64,000 bases of DNA from Mycolicibacterium mucogenicum DSM 44124 (GCF_005670685.2 NZ_CP062008.1:2170001-2234000), one strand, 5' to 3'; counted from the first letter of the stretch, positions 20,139 to 29,297 are shown. Notes: generated by a model from the sequence alone, not told the origin. A program made the numbers and translations.

Positions 20139-23100
20139 TCACGGCCCGATACGGATCGGGCCGGGGCTCCACAGCCCGCTGCGGGTCGCGGTCCCGAGGT
20201 CCAGACGTGCTTCGGGCGCATCGACGACCGGTGTGTATCTGCGCAGTGATCCCCAGTCTCGTCCCCAGTCCCGCGACAGGTAGGTCGGCATGACGTGGGC
20301 GCGCAGCAGAAGATCGGTGATGCCGAGTGGGCCGCCGTTCTCGCCGGATTGCCAGGTGTCGGGCATTTCGATCTTGGCGGGATAGTCCGGGGAGATGCGG
20401 TAAGTGGGGACCTGGGTGACGCCGTTGGCGTGCAACATGGGCTGCTGGCACGGGAACACCAGGCCCACCGCCCAGTCGAGGAGGATCGGTTGGGTTGAGC
20501 CGAGATACTCCTGAACTGAACGCAATTCGGGGACACGCGGCGGGGTGACGGCCACCCAGTCGCCGACGTCCAGCGACTGGTCTTCGGCAATGATCCGGAC
20601 GTAACGGGCGTCGGCGGGGATTGCGGCGCGGGGGAAGCGCAGGTCGCGCCAGGCCGGTTGCGGGCCGATGTCGTACGGCGTGAGTCGGCCACGCGCGGTC
20701 GGTGCGCCGTCGGGGCCGGGTGTGCCGTATTCGAGTGCGACGGTCTGGGCGTCGGTATGCCCCGACAGGACACTGTTGCCGGTGATGGTGCCGGCCGCGG
20801 TGACCACGACCAGTGGGTGGGCGGCGTCGGCGGCGGGGAGCCGGTACCAGGCGGACGCGAGCGTGCTGAGGCGCTGCGGGCCGTAGCCGAAGCTGCCGGC
20901 GACCGGCACCCGCGCGGGGTCGAGGCCGTAGGGCAACACGACGCCGGAGCCGTTGACTCCGGGAGCGTCGAGAGCGGTGGGCGCGTCCCAGTCGTAGTCG
21001 GTCCCTGATTTGGGATGATCCTGCCAAACCGACTCTGCCAGTGTGTGTTCGGGTACACCGTTCGGATCGAAGCCGATCGGATCGGTGCCACCCAGCGGCC
21101 CCAGGGGGCCGTAGTTTCCGGGGACCGGCGTCAGGAATCCGCTGTTGGCGTCCGGTTCGACCAGGACGTCATCGGCCAGCCCGCAGCCGCCGGCGAGCTC
21201 GCGCAGGTTGGCCCAGCCATTGGAGTAGCTGGGGTATTCCTTGATGGCTCCGTACAGCATCGACCCGACACAGACCAGCACCATGAACCCGGCCGCGATC
21301 GGCACGGGCGCGACGGTCAGTAGCCGGGTGAGGCGGGATTCGCGGTCGGCGGGCGCGGCCAGATGCAGCCGGCCCGCGTAGCCGGCGGTCAGCACAGACA
21401 GTGCGAACAGGACGGCGCTCACGGTGACCGGCCCCAGATGGGGGCTGCTGTCGTTGAACGGCACGCCGTAGCTGGAGACGTACCAGAAGCCGTTGGTGGA
21501 GGCGAAACACAATGCCAGGACGAACAATACGGCCGACAGGAACGCCATCCGGTTGCGCGGCGAACGAAGTACCGCCGGACCGAGCAGCACGGTGGCCACC
21601 GCCGCCATCGCGGCGCCCACGGCGGCAAACAGCCCGAAGTGGTGGATCCATTTCGTCGGGGCGAAGGTGAGCAGGAACAAGGTGGCGAAGATGACGCCGA
21701 TCAGTCGCCAGACGGGGCCGGTGGCGACGCCCGGAATTCGTTTGCGGCGCAACAACATCAGCATCGAGGGGAAGACGCAGGCGATGGTCATCAAGATTCC
21801 GAAGCGGCGCGACAGGGCGGCGTCGGTGGTCGGCAGAATCAGATAGAAGTAGCGCAGGTTCTCGGTGTACCAGGGTTGAGCGGGTCCGATGGCGGTGCGC
21901 ACCGCGGTCGCCTCGCGTACCGCCGCGAGGGTCTGGTCGGCGAACACGATGGTCAGCACGACGAATCCGGCTGCGGCAAGCGGTAACAGCGCGGGCCAGA
22001 TCCCGATCGTCCGGGCTCGGATCACGATTATCCGGACGATCGGTCGGCCGGCGGCCAACAGAACGGCGACGGCGATGATCCCGGTGGGCTGGATGCCCAG
22101 CGTGAAAGCCGCCACGATGATCGCCAGCCCCACCGGTGTGAGTCGGCGCGTCGCGATGGCTCGTTCGACCAGGACGTACGTGATGAGGGCGCCGGTAGCG
22201 ATCTGCCCTTCGGGACGCAATCCATTGTTGAACGGCATCCACGCCGCGATGAACACCAGGGCGGCCGCCCACACCGCGGGCTTGCTTCTGGCGACGGCGG
22301 GGCCGAGTCGGGGGAGCACTTCTCTGGACAGCAGCAGCCAGCACACCAGTGCACAGATGAGGTCCGGCAGGCGCAGCCACAGACTGGCGTGGCTGACGCG
22401 GGTCATCGCGGCGATCAGGTCGTAGTACCAGCCGAACGGATCCTCGGGGCTGCCGAACCAGCGGAAGTAGTTGGCCATGTACCCGGCGTGACTTGCCGTG
22501 TTGGACATGCCGAACTGGTAGCCGTCGTCTGAGGAACCCGCTCCGGCGACGTACCAGAACACCGACACCGCGATCACCGTGGCATCCACTGCGGTGAACG
22601 CCCGCCAGCGCACGGGAATGAGCCGCCGGGCGCGACGGCCGTCGAGGCGATCCAGGCGCCACAACGCCAGTAGCGCAACGATTGTGCTCGCGATACCGGC
22701 GAGCATCGCTGCCGCTTTCAACGCCGAGGGAGAGCTGGTGAATCGGGTGTCGACGGTGGCCGAGAAGGTGAGCCCGTCCGGGGCCGGACCGGTCAGATCG
22801 GTGAACAGGCCGACGATCTGGGGGCGCAGGTTCGGGTCGGTGAAACCGCCGCCCAGCGCCGCACCGTTTTCGGGATCGCTGAGGCCGATGATCGAGGCGA
22901 ACGTGCCTGCCGTCGACGACGACAGCTGCAACCGCCGGCATTGCGGGTCGCTGAAGCGGCTGCGCGGCACGCTGAGGATGACGATGTTGCGTGCGACCAC
23001 GTCGACGCGCTGCTCGGTGGCGGTGACGAAGAGCCCGTTGAGCATCGCCTGCTTACCTGCCGCAGGCGCCGTCCCCAGGATCAGGCCGCCGGCGGCCGGC

Positions 23101-23384
23101 ACTTCGCGAATCAGCGTGCACGGCACCGATGCCGTCAGCGATACCGGCGTCAACGAGAGCAGGGGTGCGGTGACGTTGCCCAGCTGCCCGCCTTGCGGCC
23201 AGTTCAGCGTCGCGGTCGTCTGCACCACCGGTAGCACCGGAATCATGACGCTGGCAACGAATCCCACCAGGCCGGCCACGATCGCCACCCACCGGGTTCG
23301 GCGCAGCGGGCGGTCGGCACCGGCCAGTGGGGTCTCGGGCTCGTCGTTGGTCACCGAGTCGGCGTCATCGCGCACCAGGCTCAC
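20139..23384 (-). CDS. Orphan Emb-family arabinosyltransferase (EmbA/EmbB-like)
   Basis: 1081 residues, full length for EmbA/B/C. An N-terminal helix (about 31-55) and periplasmic domain precede the multi-helix GT-C core with the catalytic SSDDGYQFGM (Asp286-Asp287; Met293 aligns with EmbB Met306), GYMANYFRWFGSPEDPFGWYYD, LRPEGQIATG and KWIHHFGLF; the C-terminal carbohydrate-binding domain ends TRSGLWSPGPIRIGP. All catalytic landmarks are kept. The family transfers arabinose from decaprenyl-phosphoryl-arabinose to arabinogalactan or lipoarabinomannan. There are no other emb, glfT or aft genes in the window, so this is a paralog away from the usual embCAB locus. A TetR regulator is divergent. 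Confidence 0.92.
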   Translation of the reverse strand: MSLVRDDADSVTNDEPETPLAGADRPLRRTRWVAIVAGLVGFVASVMIPVLPVVQTTATLNWPQGGQLGNVTAPLLSLTPVSLTASVPCTLIREVPAAGGLILGTAPAAGKQAMLNGLFVTATEQRVDVVARNIVILSVPRSRFSDPQCRRLQLSSSTAGTFASIIGLSDPENGAALGGGFTDPNLRPQIVGLFTDLTGPAPDGLTFSATVDTRFTSSPSALKAAAMLAGIASTIVALLALWRLDRLDGRRARRLIPVRWRAFTAVDATVIAVSVFWYVAGAGSSDDGYQFGMSNTASHAGYMANYFRWFGSPEDPFGWYYDLIAAMTRVSHASLWLRLPDLICALVCWLLLSREVLPRLGPAVARSKPAVWAAALVFIAAWMPFNNGLRPEGQIATGALITYVLVERAIATRRLTPVGLAIIVAAFTLGIQPTGIIAVAVLLAAGRPIVRIIVIRARTIGIWPALLPLAAAGFVVLTIVFADQTLAAVREATAVRTAIGPAQPWYTENLRYFYLILPTTDAALSRRFGILMTIACVFPSMLMLLRRKRIPGVATGPVWRLIGVIFATLFLLTFAPTKWIHHFGLFAAVGAAMAAVATVLLGPAVLRSPRNRMAFLSAVLFVLALCFASTNGFWYVSSYGVPFNDSSPHLGPVTVSAVLFALSVLTAGYAGRLHLAAPADRESRLTRLLTVAPVPIAAGFMVLVCVGSMLYGAIKEYPSYSNGWANLRELAGGCGLADDVLVEPDANSGFLTPVPGNYGPLGPLGGTDPIGFDPNGVPEHTLAESVWQDHPKSGTDYDWDAPTALDAPGVNGSGVVLPYGLDPARVPVAGSFGYGPQRLSTLASAWYRLPAADAAHPLVVVTAAGTITGNSVLSGHTDAQTVALEYGTPGPDGAPTARGRLTPYDIGPQPAWRDLRFPRAAIPADARYVRIIAEDQSLDVGDWVAVTPPRVPELRSVQEYLGSTQPILLDWAVGLVFPCQQPMLHANGVTQVPTYRISPDYPAKIEMPDTWQSGENGGPLGITDLLLRAHVMPTYLSRDWGRDWGSLRRYTPVVDAPEARLDLGTATRSGLWSPGPIRIGP

Positions 23385-23443
23385 CGAGCGCCCCCCGCCC
23401 TCGTGTTCACACCCACCACACCATCAGTATCCGAAGCAACTGT

Positions 23444-23449
23444 TACAGT
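23444..23449 (+). promoter_or_regulatory. -10 box for the TetR-family gene
   Basis: TACAGT ends 5 nt before the GTG at 23455 within the 70-nt gap between divergent emb-like and TetR genes. Any operator for this regulator should lie in this gap; no convincing palindrome was found by eye. Confidence 0.35.
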
Positions 23450-23454
23450 CAAGC

Positions 23455-24060
23455 GTGCCGAGGCCATTCGACCACGCGAAACGCGAAGAGCTATTGGTCA
23501 CTGCCGGCGCCATTTTGGCGCGCACCGGGGTGGTCGACACCTCGTTGCGCGAGCTCGCATCTCAGCTCGGGACCAGTGCCCGGATGCTCGTGTACTACTT
23601 CGGTACCAAAGAGAACCTCATGCTCGAAGTCTTGAACCGGCAACAGCGTGCGGCGATACCGGCCACCGAGGAGCTGGACCTGCCGGATTCCGTTGCCGCA
23701 CATCGGCAATGGTGCTTCGACGACTGGTATGAGTGCACCCGCGGAGACCGCCGCGACAGTCTGCGCATCGTGCTGCAGATCTTCGGCGCCGCATGTGGGG
23801 TCGACAGTCCCTACCGCGAATACACCTGGGACACCCTGTCGCTGCTGACGCGCAATTCGAAGGCGCGCCTGCTCGCCCTGGGGATGCCCGACCACGTCGC
23901 CGAAACTCGCTCGCGGATCGCGCTGGCCACCTTCCAGGGCTTGATCATCGAGTACTTCACCGCACCCGACCCGGCCTTTGTCGACGAGACGTTCACCAGA
24001 TTCGTCGACGAGTTCCTGCTCGCGCCGTTCGCTGCCACTGAGTCGGACGACCGGGCGTAA
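23455..24060 (+). CDS. TetR/AcrR-family transcriptional regulator
   Basis: 201 residues. N-terminal helix-turn-helix: REELLVTAGAILARTGVVDTSLRELASQLGTSARMLVYYFGTKENLMLEVL (about 10-60), with the typical YYxF..K ending; the C-terminal 130 residues are a ligand-binding domain of the usual size. GTG 23455 is the plausible start; the much longer open frame upstream to 22579 is antisense to emb. Being divergent from the emb-like gene with a 70-nt shared region, it probably represses that gene and itself. Ligand unknown. Confidence 0.9.
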   Translation: MPRPFDHAKREELLVTAGAILARTGVVDTSLRELASQLGTSARMLVYYFGTKENLMLEVLNRQQRAAIPATEELDLPDSVAAHRQWCFDDWYECTRGDRRDSLRIVLQIFGAACGVDSPYREYTWDTLSLLTRNSKARLLALGMPDHVAETRSRIALATFQGLIIEYFTAPDPAFVDETFTRFVDEFLLAPFAATESDDRA

Positions 24061-24101
24061 CCATCTGGGGGACAGGACAATACGCGCAGTCTGGTCGAGC
24101 T

Positions 24102-24956
24102 CTAGCCGGGTGACCGACGCGTTGCCGCCAGGCTGCCGAGCAACTTCAGCCGGTCAGCGGTCGGTGAATTCGGCTCCGCCGTCATGACATAGATCATCAG
24201 CCCCGGATCGGCGGCGAGCTCGAGCCGGTCGAAAGTCAGGTCGAGTTGGCCGACGGCAGGATGCTTGAGTGCCTTCGGGCCGGACTCGTGTGCCCGGATG
24301 ATGTGGGCACCCCAGCGGACCCGGAATTCGTCACTGCGCGTGCTCAATTCACCGACCAGTTGGGTGAGCCGGTCGTCGTACGGATCACGGGCCGCGGCGC
24401 CGCGCAGGATCGCGACGACGTTGTCCGCCTGCTGGTTCCAGTCGACGAAGAACTCTCGGGCCCGGTGGTCGAGGAACAGGAATCGTGCGATGTTGGTCCG
24501 TCCGTCGGCTCCGTCGATGGCATCGCGGTACAGCTCGGCGCCGACGGCGTTGGCGGCCAGGATGTCGAGCCGGTCATTGCTGACCCAGGCCGGCACACCG
24601 ACCATCGCGTCCAGGATCAGCTGGACAGTCGGCCGAATCCTGCTGCCGGTCTTGCGTGGGGTCCGCCGCGGCCCGTGGCTGACTTTGATCAGGTTGAACA
24701 GGTGCGCGCGCTCGGTCTCGTCGAGTTGCAGGACGGTGGCCACCGAGTTGAGTACCGAGTCGGAGGCGCCGGTGAGATTGCCGCGTTCGAGCCGGGTGTA
24801 GTAGTCGACGCTGACGCCGGCGAGTAGCGCGACCTCTTCCCGGCGGAGGCCGGGGACTCGTCGTTTGGCGCCGTAGTCGGGCAGGCCGGCCTGCTGGGGA
24901 GTGATGCGGGCGCGCCGGGACGTGAGGAATTCCCGGATATCTTTGCGCTGGTCCAC
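24102..24956 (-). CDS. XRE-family regulator with MmyB-like ligand domain
   Basis: 284 residues. N-terminal helix-turn-helix of the XRE type (GLRREEVALLAGVSVDYYTRLERGNLTGAS, about 36-66), followed by the MmyB-like ligand-binding domain (LILDAMVGVPAWVSNDRLDILAANAVG, FFVDWNQQADNVVAILR, FRVRWGAH). Many actinobacterial members regulate an adjacent divergent oxidoreductase or hydrolase, sensing a small hydrophobic ligand. Here the divergent neighbour is the alpha/beta hydrolase at 25090. GTG 24956 chosen because it directly precedes DQRKDIREFL, the family start. Confidence 0.9.
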   Translation of the reverse strand: MDQRKDIREFLTSRRARITPQQAGLPDYGAKRRVPGLRREEVALLAGVSVDYYTRLERGNLTGASDSVLNSVATVLQLDETERAHLFNLIKVSHGPRRTPRKTGSRIRPTVQLILDAMVGVPAWVSNDRLDILAANAVGAELYRDAIDGADGRTNIARFLFLDHRAREFFVDWNQQADNVVAILRGAAARDPYDDRLTQLVGELSTRSDEFRVRWGAHIIRAHESGPKALKHPAVGQLDLTFDRLELAADPGLMIYVMTAEPNSPTADRLKLLGSLAATRRSPG

Positions 24957-25089
24957 GTTTTCGACAGTAGTGGGCTCGGCAGCCGGGAGAGGGGGTTTGC
25001 TGGACCCTGGACAACTCGGCCCTGCCTGACCGGACCGCGCCCGGCCTACCGTCGTTTCTGACACCACCTCTCGACGGAAGGAACCGCTC

Positions 25090-26007
25090 ATGTCCAGTGA
25101 CACCGCAGCCCAGGAAGCGTTCGACGCCTTTGTCGCCATGTGGACCACCGGGACCACCGGCGGACGGCGCGCGCCGGTGCTCCGGCGCCCCGATGAGGTG
25201 GGGCTGGCCTATGAAGACGTGTTCTTCCCGTCGATGGACGGCGTCCCGCTGGAGGGCTGGTTCATTCCGGCCGACTCCGACCGGCTCGTCATCCATAACC
25301 ACTTTCTTCCCGGAAACCGATATGGCTATCCCGGGCACCTGCCGGAGTTCGGCGGCCTCGGCGGCTTCGAGGTGAATTTTCTGCCCGAGTACAAGGCCCT
25401 GCATGACGCGGGCTACAACGTTCTCGCGTACGACATGCGTAACCACGGCCGGAGCGGCCAAGGCAATGGCGGTATCGTCGGCATCGGCCTGACCGAATAC
25501 CGAGATGTCATCGGGTCCCTGCGGTACGCCGCCGCTCGGCCGGACACGAAAACGATGAAGAAGGCCCTACTGTCGGTCTGTCTGGGGGCCGACTCGACGG
25601 CGGTGGCCTGGTCCCGGCATCCCGACGAGTTCGCGGAAATCCAGGCCATGGTGATGCTGCAGCCGGTGTCGGGTCGCTACATCGTCGAGGAGTTCGTCAA
25701 GGCCGTCGGGATGGCCGACGGCTACGCGAAGTTCGATCAGGCCGTGCACGAACGCACTGGCTTCCACCTCGCCGAGCAGTCGCCGCTCGAACACGTCAAG
25801 GCCGTGACCGTGCCGACGCTCGTCGCACAGGTGCACGACGACACCATGACGCGTCCGCAGGATGTGCAGGGCATCTACGACGCGATCCCGGTCGCCGACA
25901 AGAGCCTGCACTGGATCGAAGGAACCAACAGGCGATTCGACGGCTACAACTACTTCGGTGTCCACCCCGAGGTGGCCATCGAATGGTTCGACAAGCACAT
26001 CGCCTGA
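25090..26007 (+). CDS. Alpha/beta hydrolase with probable Cys nucleophile
   Basis: 305 residues with the alpha/beta-hydrolase order: an oxyanion-region strand (VIHNHFLPGNRYGYP), YNVLAYDMRNHGRSGQGNGG, then LLSVCLGADST at the nucleophile elbow, where Cys replaces the usual Ser (S-x-C-x-G). Later LVAQVHDDTMTRPQD supplies the acid and a His follows near the end. Cys nucleophiles occur in dienelactone-hydrolase-like branches. Strong ribosome site GGAAGGAAC before ATG 25090. Divergent from the XRE/MmyB regulator, which probably controls it. Substrate unknown. Confidence 0.85.
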   Translation: MSSDTAAQEAFDAFVAMWTTGTTGGRRAPVLRRPDEVGLAYEDVFFPSMDGVPLEGWFIPADSDRLVIHNHFLPGNRYGYPGHLPEFGGLGGFEVNFLPEYKALHDAGYNVLAYDMRNHGRSGQGNGGIVGIGLTEYRDVIGSLRYAAARPDTKTMKKALLSVCLGADSTAVAWSRHPDEFAEIQAMVMLQPVSGRYIVEEFVKAVGMADGYAKFDQAVHERTGFHLAEQSPLEHVKAVTVPTLVAQVHDDTMTRPQDVQGIYDAIPVADKSLHWIEGTNRRFDGYNYFGVHPEVAIEWFDKHIA

Positions 26008-26063
26008 CGTCGTCGTTGCTGACACCACGGGATCTGTTGGGGCCCAACGCAGTGCAGACCAGT

Positions 26064-26084
26064 GGGGTGCCGGGACGGCACCCC
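26064..26084 (+). terminator. Hairpin after the hydrolase gene
   Basis: GGGGTGCCG and CGGCACCCC form a perfect 9-bp stem with a GGA loop, 57 nt after the hydrolase stop. No T-run follows, so it may be a weak or factor-assisted terminator or an mRNA-stabilising hairpin. Confidence 0.4.
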
Positions 26085-26124
26085 GCGTTGGCGTGGCGCG
26101 CCGATACATGGTTGGCTGGGATGC

Positions 26125-27006
26125 GTGGGGGTATCGCTGAGCCGACGGGATTTCATCGTCGGGTTGGCCGCCACGGGCGTGCTGGCCGGGTGCCAGCCCA
26201 CCAAGGCGGACGAGCCGACCAGCTTCGAAGAACTGGAAGATCGCTATCAGGCGATAATCGGCGTCTACGCAGTTGATTTGGAGTCTTCGGCGACGGTCGA
26301 GCACCGTCCCGACGAGCGGTTCGCGATCTGCTCGACATTCAAAGCGTATGCGGCGGCACGCATCCTGCAGATAGCCAAGGCGGGTCAGGCGAATCTCGAT
26401 GCCATGGTGCCGATCACCACCGCGGACATCGTTGTCAACTCGCCGGTGCTGGGCCCCGCGGTCGGGGCGCGGATGCCACTACGGGACATTTGTGCGGCGG
26501 CCCTGACCCAGAGCGACAACGCCGCAGGCAACATCATGTTGCGGACCATCGGCGGGCCGTCCGCCCTGACGGATTTCGCCCGCTCGATCGGCGATTCGCA
26601 GACGCGGCTGGATCGCTGGGAACCGGACCTCAACGAGGCGGCGCCCGGCGACCTCCGCGACACCACCACGCCACGGGCCCTGTGCGGCGGGTACCGCGCG
26701 ATTCTCGTCGGTGATGCATTGCCGGGTGCGGCGCAGTTTCAGCTGCAACGGTGGATGGGCGAGACGGCGACGTCCACCAGGCGTTTTCGCGCGGGTCTGC
26801 CCGAGGGATGGACCAGCGCGGACAAGACCGGCAGCGGCGACTACGGGTCGACCAACGACGCCGGCATGCTCATCGGACCCAAACGCGAGCGGGTCATGCT
26901 CACGGTGTTGATCCGCACCCGCACCGTGCGGCGGGACGCCGGGCCGTTCAACGAGGCGGTCGCGGAGTGCGTGCGATCAGTGCTGGCGCGCCTCGGCCAC
27001 AGTTAG
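26125..27006 (+). CDS. Class A beta-lactamase, Tat-exported lipoprotein
   Basis: 293 residues. The start shows a twin-arginine motif (LSRRDFIVG) and lipobox LAGC (Cys23), so it is probably Tat-exported and lipidated. All class A motifs are present and, by chance, native numbering equals Ambler numbering: Ser70-Thr-Phe-Lys73, Ser130-Asp-Asn132, Glu166-Pro-Asp-Leu-Asn170, Lys234-Thr-Gly236, with Arg220. It hydrolyses penicillins/cephalosporins by an acyl-enzyme. Unlike BlaC of M. tuberculosis, it has the usual Asn132. GTG 26125 gives a proper signal peptide; the frame upstream to 26062 does not. Its stop is 9 nt before the next lipoprotein gene. Confidence 0.92.
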   Translation: MGVSLSRRDFIVGLAATGVLAGCQPTKADEPTSFEELEDRYQAIIGVYAVDLESSATVEHRPDERFAICSTFKAYAAARILQIAKAGQANLDAMVPITTADIVVNSPVLGPAVGARMPLRDICAAALTQSDNAAGNIMLRTIGGPSALTDFARSIGDSQTRLDRWEPDLNEAAPGDLRDTTTPRALCGGYRAILVGDALPGAAQFQLQRWMGETATSTRRFRAGLPEGWTSADKTGSGDYGSTNDAGMLIGPKRERVMLTVLIRTRTVRRDAGPFNEAVAECVRSVLARLGHS

Positions 27007-27015
27007 TGTTGGATC

Positions 27016-28290
27016 GTGGGGATCCGGAACCTGGCGTTGGCCGTGGTCACGTGCGTGTGCGTGATCGCCGGCTGCTCGACGACCACGACCGGCACCGCGC
27101 GGTTCGGCGGCTCCCTGAGCGACCCCGAACCCGACGTCAGCCAACTGCGGACCGGTAACTACCAGATCAAGCCGAGCACCCCGTTCTTCAGCGCCGGCCC
27201 CAACCCGCTCACGCAGTCGATCGTCGAATCCACCCGCATGGCCGAATACGTCGTCGGGCCTTGGGAAATCGATGCGTCGGTGACGAAACCGGGGGCGATC
27301 GGGACCGGCACCATGACGTCGGAGTTCGGCGTCGACAACATCCTCGGGGTGTCCAAAGACAATGTCATGCAGGGCATTGCCAGGGCGCACAACCTGGTTG
27401 CCGGTTTCGGGTCGTACCGGTCATCCGGGTCCAAAGACTCTGATCTGGAAATCCAGAATGCGGTGCTGATGTTCCCCGATGATGCCCAGGCGGCCGCGGC
27501 CGCGGGTGAGTTCACCGCGCAGTTCGGCCCGATCGTGGCCACTCCGTTCCCGACGTATCCGGTCCAGATCTCGGTCGGTGTCGGGACGGTGCCGGCGCTT
27601 GGCGCGGACTACGGCACGGGCGCCAGTGGCGTCGCGGCGTACACCGCGCAGGGGCGGTTTGTGCTGTACCAATTCGTCAGTGCCAAAGCCACCAAGTCGA
27701 CCAATGCGCCGCTGCGGGCCAAGCTGCTGGCTTCCGACCTGCTCGGCAGGCAGCAATCGCTGATCAAGAGCTTCGTGCCGACCGAACCGGCGAAACTCGC
27801 TGACCTGCCCAAAGATCCGAGCGACGACCAGTTGTTGTCGAAGACGATCACCACCCCCGATCGGCAGCAGGGGGTGCTGATCGGTACGTGGCGACCGCGG
27901 GCATGGCTGCATTTCGAATCCGACCCGGTGAGCATGACCACCCAGTTCGAACGTGCCGGCGTTCAGTGGGTGACGCAGCGGTGGGGCCGGGTCTACCAGG
28001 CGCCCAATGCGGATTCAGCCGCACAGCTGCTGGACGCCACCAGCGCTTTGACCATGACGAATCCGGACGTGCAGATGGCGGGGCCGGTGCCGGGGTTCCC
28101 CGGTGCGCGGTGTTTCGAGCACCTTCGCGACTTCGCGCGCCCGGATGCCACCGTGACATGGCGCATCCTGGGGTGGCATTACAGCTGCCTCGCGCGTACC
28201 GACAGATTTGTGTTCCAGGTCTTCGCCGACGACGAAACTGCTGTGGACCAACAGATTTCGGCGCAGTACCGGGTGCTGTCCGGGAAGTAG
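27016..28290 (+). CDS. Lipoprotein of a mycobacterial family (DUF7373-like), function unknown
   Basis: 424 residues starting at GTG 27016. Signal peptide with lipobox VIAGC (Cys20) followed by a Thr-rich linker. The body has no enzyme motif I recognise; MFPDDAQAAAAAGEFTAQFG and ATSALTMTNPDVQMAGPVPGFPGARCFEH, plus three later Cys, resemble a large paralogous family of mycobacterial lipoproteins; this assignment is from memory and tentative. It lies 9 nt after the beta-lactamase gene, so both are likely made from one transcript and act at the outer face of the membrane. Confidence 0.75.
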   Translation: MGIRNLALAVVTCVCVIAGCSTTTTGTARFGGSLSDPEPDVSQLRTGNYQIKPSTPFFSAGPNPLTQSIVESTRMAEYVVGPWEIDASVTKPGAIGTGTMTSEFGVDNILGVSKDNVMQGIARAHNLVAGFGSYRSSGSKDSDLEIQNAVLMFPDDAQAAAAAGEFTAQFGPIVATPFPTYPVQISVGVGTVPALGADYGTGASGVAAYTAQGRFVLYQFVSAKATKSTNAPLRAKLLASDLLGRQQSLIKSFVPTEPAKLADLPKDPSDDQLLSKTITTPDRQQGVLIGTWRPRAWLHFESDPVSMTTQFERAGVQWVTQRWGRVYQAPNADSAAQLLDATSALTMTNPDVQMAGPVPGFPGARCFEHLRDFARPDATVTWRILGWHYSCLARTDRFVFQVFADDETAVDQQISAQYRVLSGK

Positions 28291-28368
28291 CCGGCCGCTC
28301 CGATGAGTTTCGCCGAGTCCGATGGTCTACCTCACTGACAGACACCACCGACTCGTCAGGAGCCAGAA

Positions 28369-28995
28369 ATGGGCCAGATTCACCTCGCGCTGTTCGCCAC
28401 GCTCGACCTCGTCGGGCAGGCGCCCGGCGGTCCCGGAGAAGACGCCGACGGCGGTTTTCCGTTCGAAGGGTGGCAGGCACCGCTGATCGACGATGTGTCG
28501 GGGGAGCAGGTAGGCGCCGCGTACGAGGGCACCGATGCGCTGCTGCTGGGCCGGCGGACATACGACATCTTCGCGGGTTACTGGCCGCACCAGGATGACG
28601 AATTCGCCGACATGTTCAATCGCATTCCCAAGTACGTCGCCTCGCGCGGCACGCCGGACCTGTCGTGGTCGGGTTCGTCGCAGATCGGCGCGGATTTGGT
28701 GACCGAAGTGCGCGAAATCCGCGAACGCCACGAGCACGTGAAGGTGGTCGGGAGTTTGAACTTCGTACAGACCCTGTTGCGCGAAAAACTGTTTGATCGC
28801 ATCGACCTGTGGGTGCATCCTATTGTGCTGGGGGTCGGCAAGAAAGTGTTCGACGGCGGCGCGGTGCCGTCCAATCTGACGCTGCTCAAGGCCCCGGTAT
28901 CCAGCCCGGCCGGCATCGTGTACCTGCAGTACGGGCTGGCCGAGGGCGTGCCGGCGACGGGGGATATGAGTGCACCGGATCGGGGGGACGTTTGA
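28369..28995 (+). CDS. Dihydrofolate-reductase-like (RibD C-terminal) family protein
   Basis: 208 residues with the DHFR/RibD-C fold: IHLALFATLDLVGQAPGG at the start, ALLLGRRTYDIFAGYWP (NADPH-site motif), RIPKYVASRG, VKVVGSLNFVQTLLREKLFDRIDLWVHPIVLGVGKKVF. This branch reduces unknown substrates with NADPH; it is not the housekeeping folA. ATG 28369 with CAGGAG upstream. Its stop overlaps a TTG start of the next small membrane-protein gene (TTGA). Confidence 0.9.
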   Translation: MGQIHLALFATLDLVGQAPGGPGEDADGGFPFEGWQAPLIDDVSGEQVGAAYEGTDALLLGRRTYDIFAGYWPHQDDEFADMFNRIPKYVASRGTPDLSWSGSSQIGADLVTEVREIRERHEHVKVVGSLNFVQTLLREKLFDRIDLWVHPIVLGVGKKVFDGGAVPSNLTLLKAPVSSPAGIVYLQYGLAEGVPATGDMSAPDRGDV

Positions 28996-29297
28996 CTGGT
29001 AGGGACTTGACGCGCGGCGTACTCGCCGGCGCGGTCTTAGGGGGAATCGGCTGGGGTCTGCTGGCGGTCGGGGCCATGGGCCCCGGCGATGATCCGCACC
29101 TCGACCGGGTCGGCGGAACGAATCTGACTGCAGCGGTGTGTCTTTCGCTGATATGCCTACTGATTGCGGCGCTGCTGTCGCGCGCACGGGTACTCACCAG
29201 CGTCGCCGTGGCACTGGTGGTCGCACCCGCGAGCGTTTGGTTCATTGTCGGTCTGCTGTACCTGCAGGCCGTTGCCACGGTGACGATGTATCGCTGA
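28992..29297 (+). CDS. Small membrane protein, about 101 aa
   Basis: Open frame with three hydrophobic segments (GVLAGAVLGGIGWGLLAVGAM, LTAAVCLSLICLLIAALL, VAVALVVAPASVWFIVGLLYL). The TTG at 28992 overlaps the previous stop and has GGGGGGA seven bases upstream, so translational coupling is plausible; a downstream TTG at 29007 is the alternative. No family recognised. Followed after 15 nt by another small membrane protein. Confidence 0.6.
   Translation: MTGRDLTRGVLAGAVLGGIGWGLLAVGAMGPGDDPHLDRVGGTNLTAAVCLSLICLLIAALLSRARVLTSVAVALVVAPASVWFIVGLLYLQAVATVTMYR

Noticed and set aside
22579..23454. Upstream extension of the TetR-family gene
   Set aside because: It lies antisense within the emb coding region; the helix-turn-helix begins right after GTG 23455 and a -10 box precedes it.
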